Assembly: GCA_007128075.1 (NCBI GenBank)
Contig: SKYD01000239.1
Location: forward strand, 1-6,837
DNA length: 6,837 bases
DNA from: Thiorhodovibrio sp.
GTDB taxonomy: Bacteria > Pseudomonadota > Gammaproteobacteria > Chromatiales > Chromatiaceae
Direction: 5' to 3'
Shown one piece after another: positions 5,799-6,837 of this stretch. Position 1 is the first letter of the stretch; the number at the start of each line of letters is the position of its first letter. A program made the translations under genes and the position numbers. The notes under the pieces were generated by a model. It saw only the letters and a program-made list of their open reading frames with translations, did no database searches and had not been told where the DNA came from.

Positions 5799-6837
5799 AT
5801 GGGACTTGAGATAACAACTGGGCTTTTTGGCGACTATCCGGTGCTGTGGCTGGTCGATGTGATCGGTCTTGCAGTGCTAATCGGCTATCACCTGTATCTG
5901 CGGCAGGTTTATCACGAACAGCCAGAGCGAACCTATCGCGGACGCTCCAATCGGCTACGCCGTGCCTGGGTGGAGATGGTGCGGGTGCATAGCAATGACA
6001 TTCTGGCAGTGCAGACCCTGCGCAACTGGATCATGTCCGCCACCCTGTTGGCATCGACCTCGATTGTGGTCGGGCTGGCAATTGCTGGGACAGCATTCAC
6101 CCACAGCGAGCCGATGCCCTTTGCCGCCAGCCTGACTATGGCAGTGGATGCCTTTGTCCACATTCATATCAAATTTTTAGCCCTCAGCGCAGTGTTTTTT
6201 GCTGCTTTTGTACAATTTGCCTTGTCACTGCGCTACTACAACCAAACAGGGTTTTTGATTAATCTCGCGCCTGCCAATTTTGCTGATGGCGCTGACATCG
6301 ATGTTATCTCTGAAACCCTCAATCGTGCCGGTGGTTACTACAATCATGGCACACGGATGTATTTGCTTTCACCACCACTGGTGCTGTGGCTGATTGGTCC
6401 AGAGTGGCTGATTGCGGGAATTGCGATTTCTTTATGGCTGCTCTATCGTTTTGATTTTCGCACTCAAGATGAGCCAAGTGGGGTCACTGTCGCCGCACCA
6501 GCAGGGCTGTCGGTGGCTGATCCACATGCACTGCATGTCGATGATGTGTTGCATGCACTGCATATCAACGCCGATGGCTTAAGCATGGCGGAGGCAATAC
6601 GGCGATTGGAGTCCGTTGGCCCCAATCGGCTGCCAGATCCGCCGCGTGATGGGCCGATCAAACGCTTCTTTAAGCATTTTCACGATGTGCTGATTTATAT
6701 TCTGCTGGGTGCCGCGGTGGTCACGGCGATTCAGGATCACTGGATCGACACCTGGGTGATTCTGGGCGTGGTGGTGATCAATGCCATCGTCGGCTTTATC
6801 CAAGAAGGGCGGGCGGAAAAAGCACTGGAAGGCATCC
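5799..6837 (+). CDS. DUF599 membrane domain fused to N-terminus of a P2-type cation-transporting ATPase (3' end outside window)
   Basis: An open frame of 346 codons runs from ATG 5799 to the window end with no stop; I read every codon. Residues about 13-221 are a complete DUF599 domain: TM1 (15-34), an Arg-rich loop with QPERTYRGRSNRLRRAWVEM, NDILAVQTLRNWIM leading into TM2 (76-98), TM3 (124-144) with SLRYYNQTGFL, LNRAGGYYNHGTRMY, a hydrophobic pair (187-199, 202-217) and the usual end LLYRFDFR. A 20-residue Ala/Pro-containing linker follows. Residues about 243-346 are the start of a P2-type ATPase: cation-ATPase N domain (LSMAEAIRRLESVGPNRL), then FFKHFHDVLIYILLGAAVVTA (M1) and WVILGVVVINAIVGFIQEGRAEKAL (M2 into the actuator domain). 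The catalytic DKTGT site would lie beyond the window. Positive-inside reasoning puts the Arg-rich loop and the domain end in the cytoplasm, which suits an ATPase N-terminus. DUF599 has no known biochemical role; Ca2+ or other cation transport is inferred from family. Probably co-transcribed with pgpA. Confidence 0.88.
   Translation, partial: MGLEITTGLFGDYPVLWLVDVIGLAVLIGYHLYLRQVYHEQPERTYRGRSNRLRRAWVEMVRVHSNDILAVQTLRNWIMSATLLASTSIVVGLAIAGTAFTHSEPMPFAASLTMAVDAFVHIHIKFLALSAVFFAAFVQFALSLRYYNQTGFLINLAPANFADGADIDVISETLNRAGGYYNHGTRMYLLSPPLVLWLIGPEWLIAGIAISLWLLYRFDFRTQDEPSGVTVAAPAGLSVADPHALHVDDVLHALHINADGLSMAEAIRRLESVGPNRLPDPPRDGPIKRFFKHFHDVLIYILLGAAVVTAIQDHWIDTWVILGVVVINAIVGFIQEGRAEKALEGI

Noticed and set aside
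6464..6803. Minus-strand open frames (65 and 74 codons) across the ATPase part
   Set aside because: They overlap the fusion gene whose plus-strand frame carries clear P-type ATPase motifs; they have no domain content.

Overview
The window looks like a chromosomal segment of a gammaproteobacterium, probably one with nitrate or sulfur respiration. The basis is similarity recalled from known families: a NarX/NarL-type two-component pair followed by a rhodanese, a proteobacterial PgpA, and a DUF599 protein. GC content looks moderate (low to mid 50s by eye). I cannot name the genus.

Region 1 (1-4264, + strand) is a tightly packed signalling operon whose promoter lies upstream of the window. It holds the tail of a PAS-type protein, a 471-residue three-PAS protein with no output domain, a NarX-type histidine kinase with a Cys-rich GAF domain but no periplasmic sensor, a NarL-type response regulator, and a single-domain rhodanese. 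The gaps are 5 bp, an 8-bp overlap (if the GTG start is right), a 1-bp TAATG overlap and 14 bp. This suggests co-translation of input (PAS/GAF), transmitter (HisKA_3/HATPase), regulator and a sulfur-handling protein.

Region 2 (4261-5181, - strand) is an atypical short-chain dehydrogenase of the NDUFA9/NmrA-like group. It converges on the rhodanese gene, and the stop codons overlap. Its 5' end faces pgpA across a 98-bp AT-rich spacer that carries a perfect 8-3-8 palindrome.

Region 3 (5280-6837, + strand) is pgpA (phosphatidylglycerophosphatase A) followed 30 bp later by an open frame that runs off the window. This frame begins as a complete DUF599 membrane protein (about residues 1-221). Without any stop codon it continues through a short linker into the N-terminal part of a P2-type (Ca2+/cation-transporting) ATPase. 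I regard this DUF599::P-type ATPase fusion as the most novel element here. The second most interesting is the split-looking sensor arrangement (PAS-only protein plus NarX-like kinase without a periplasmic domain, with six clustered cysteines).

No tRNA, rRNA, CRISPR, insertion sequence or convincing intrinsic terminator was seen. The only gene-free stretch longer than 30 bp is the spacer at 5182-5279.
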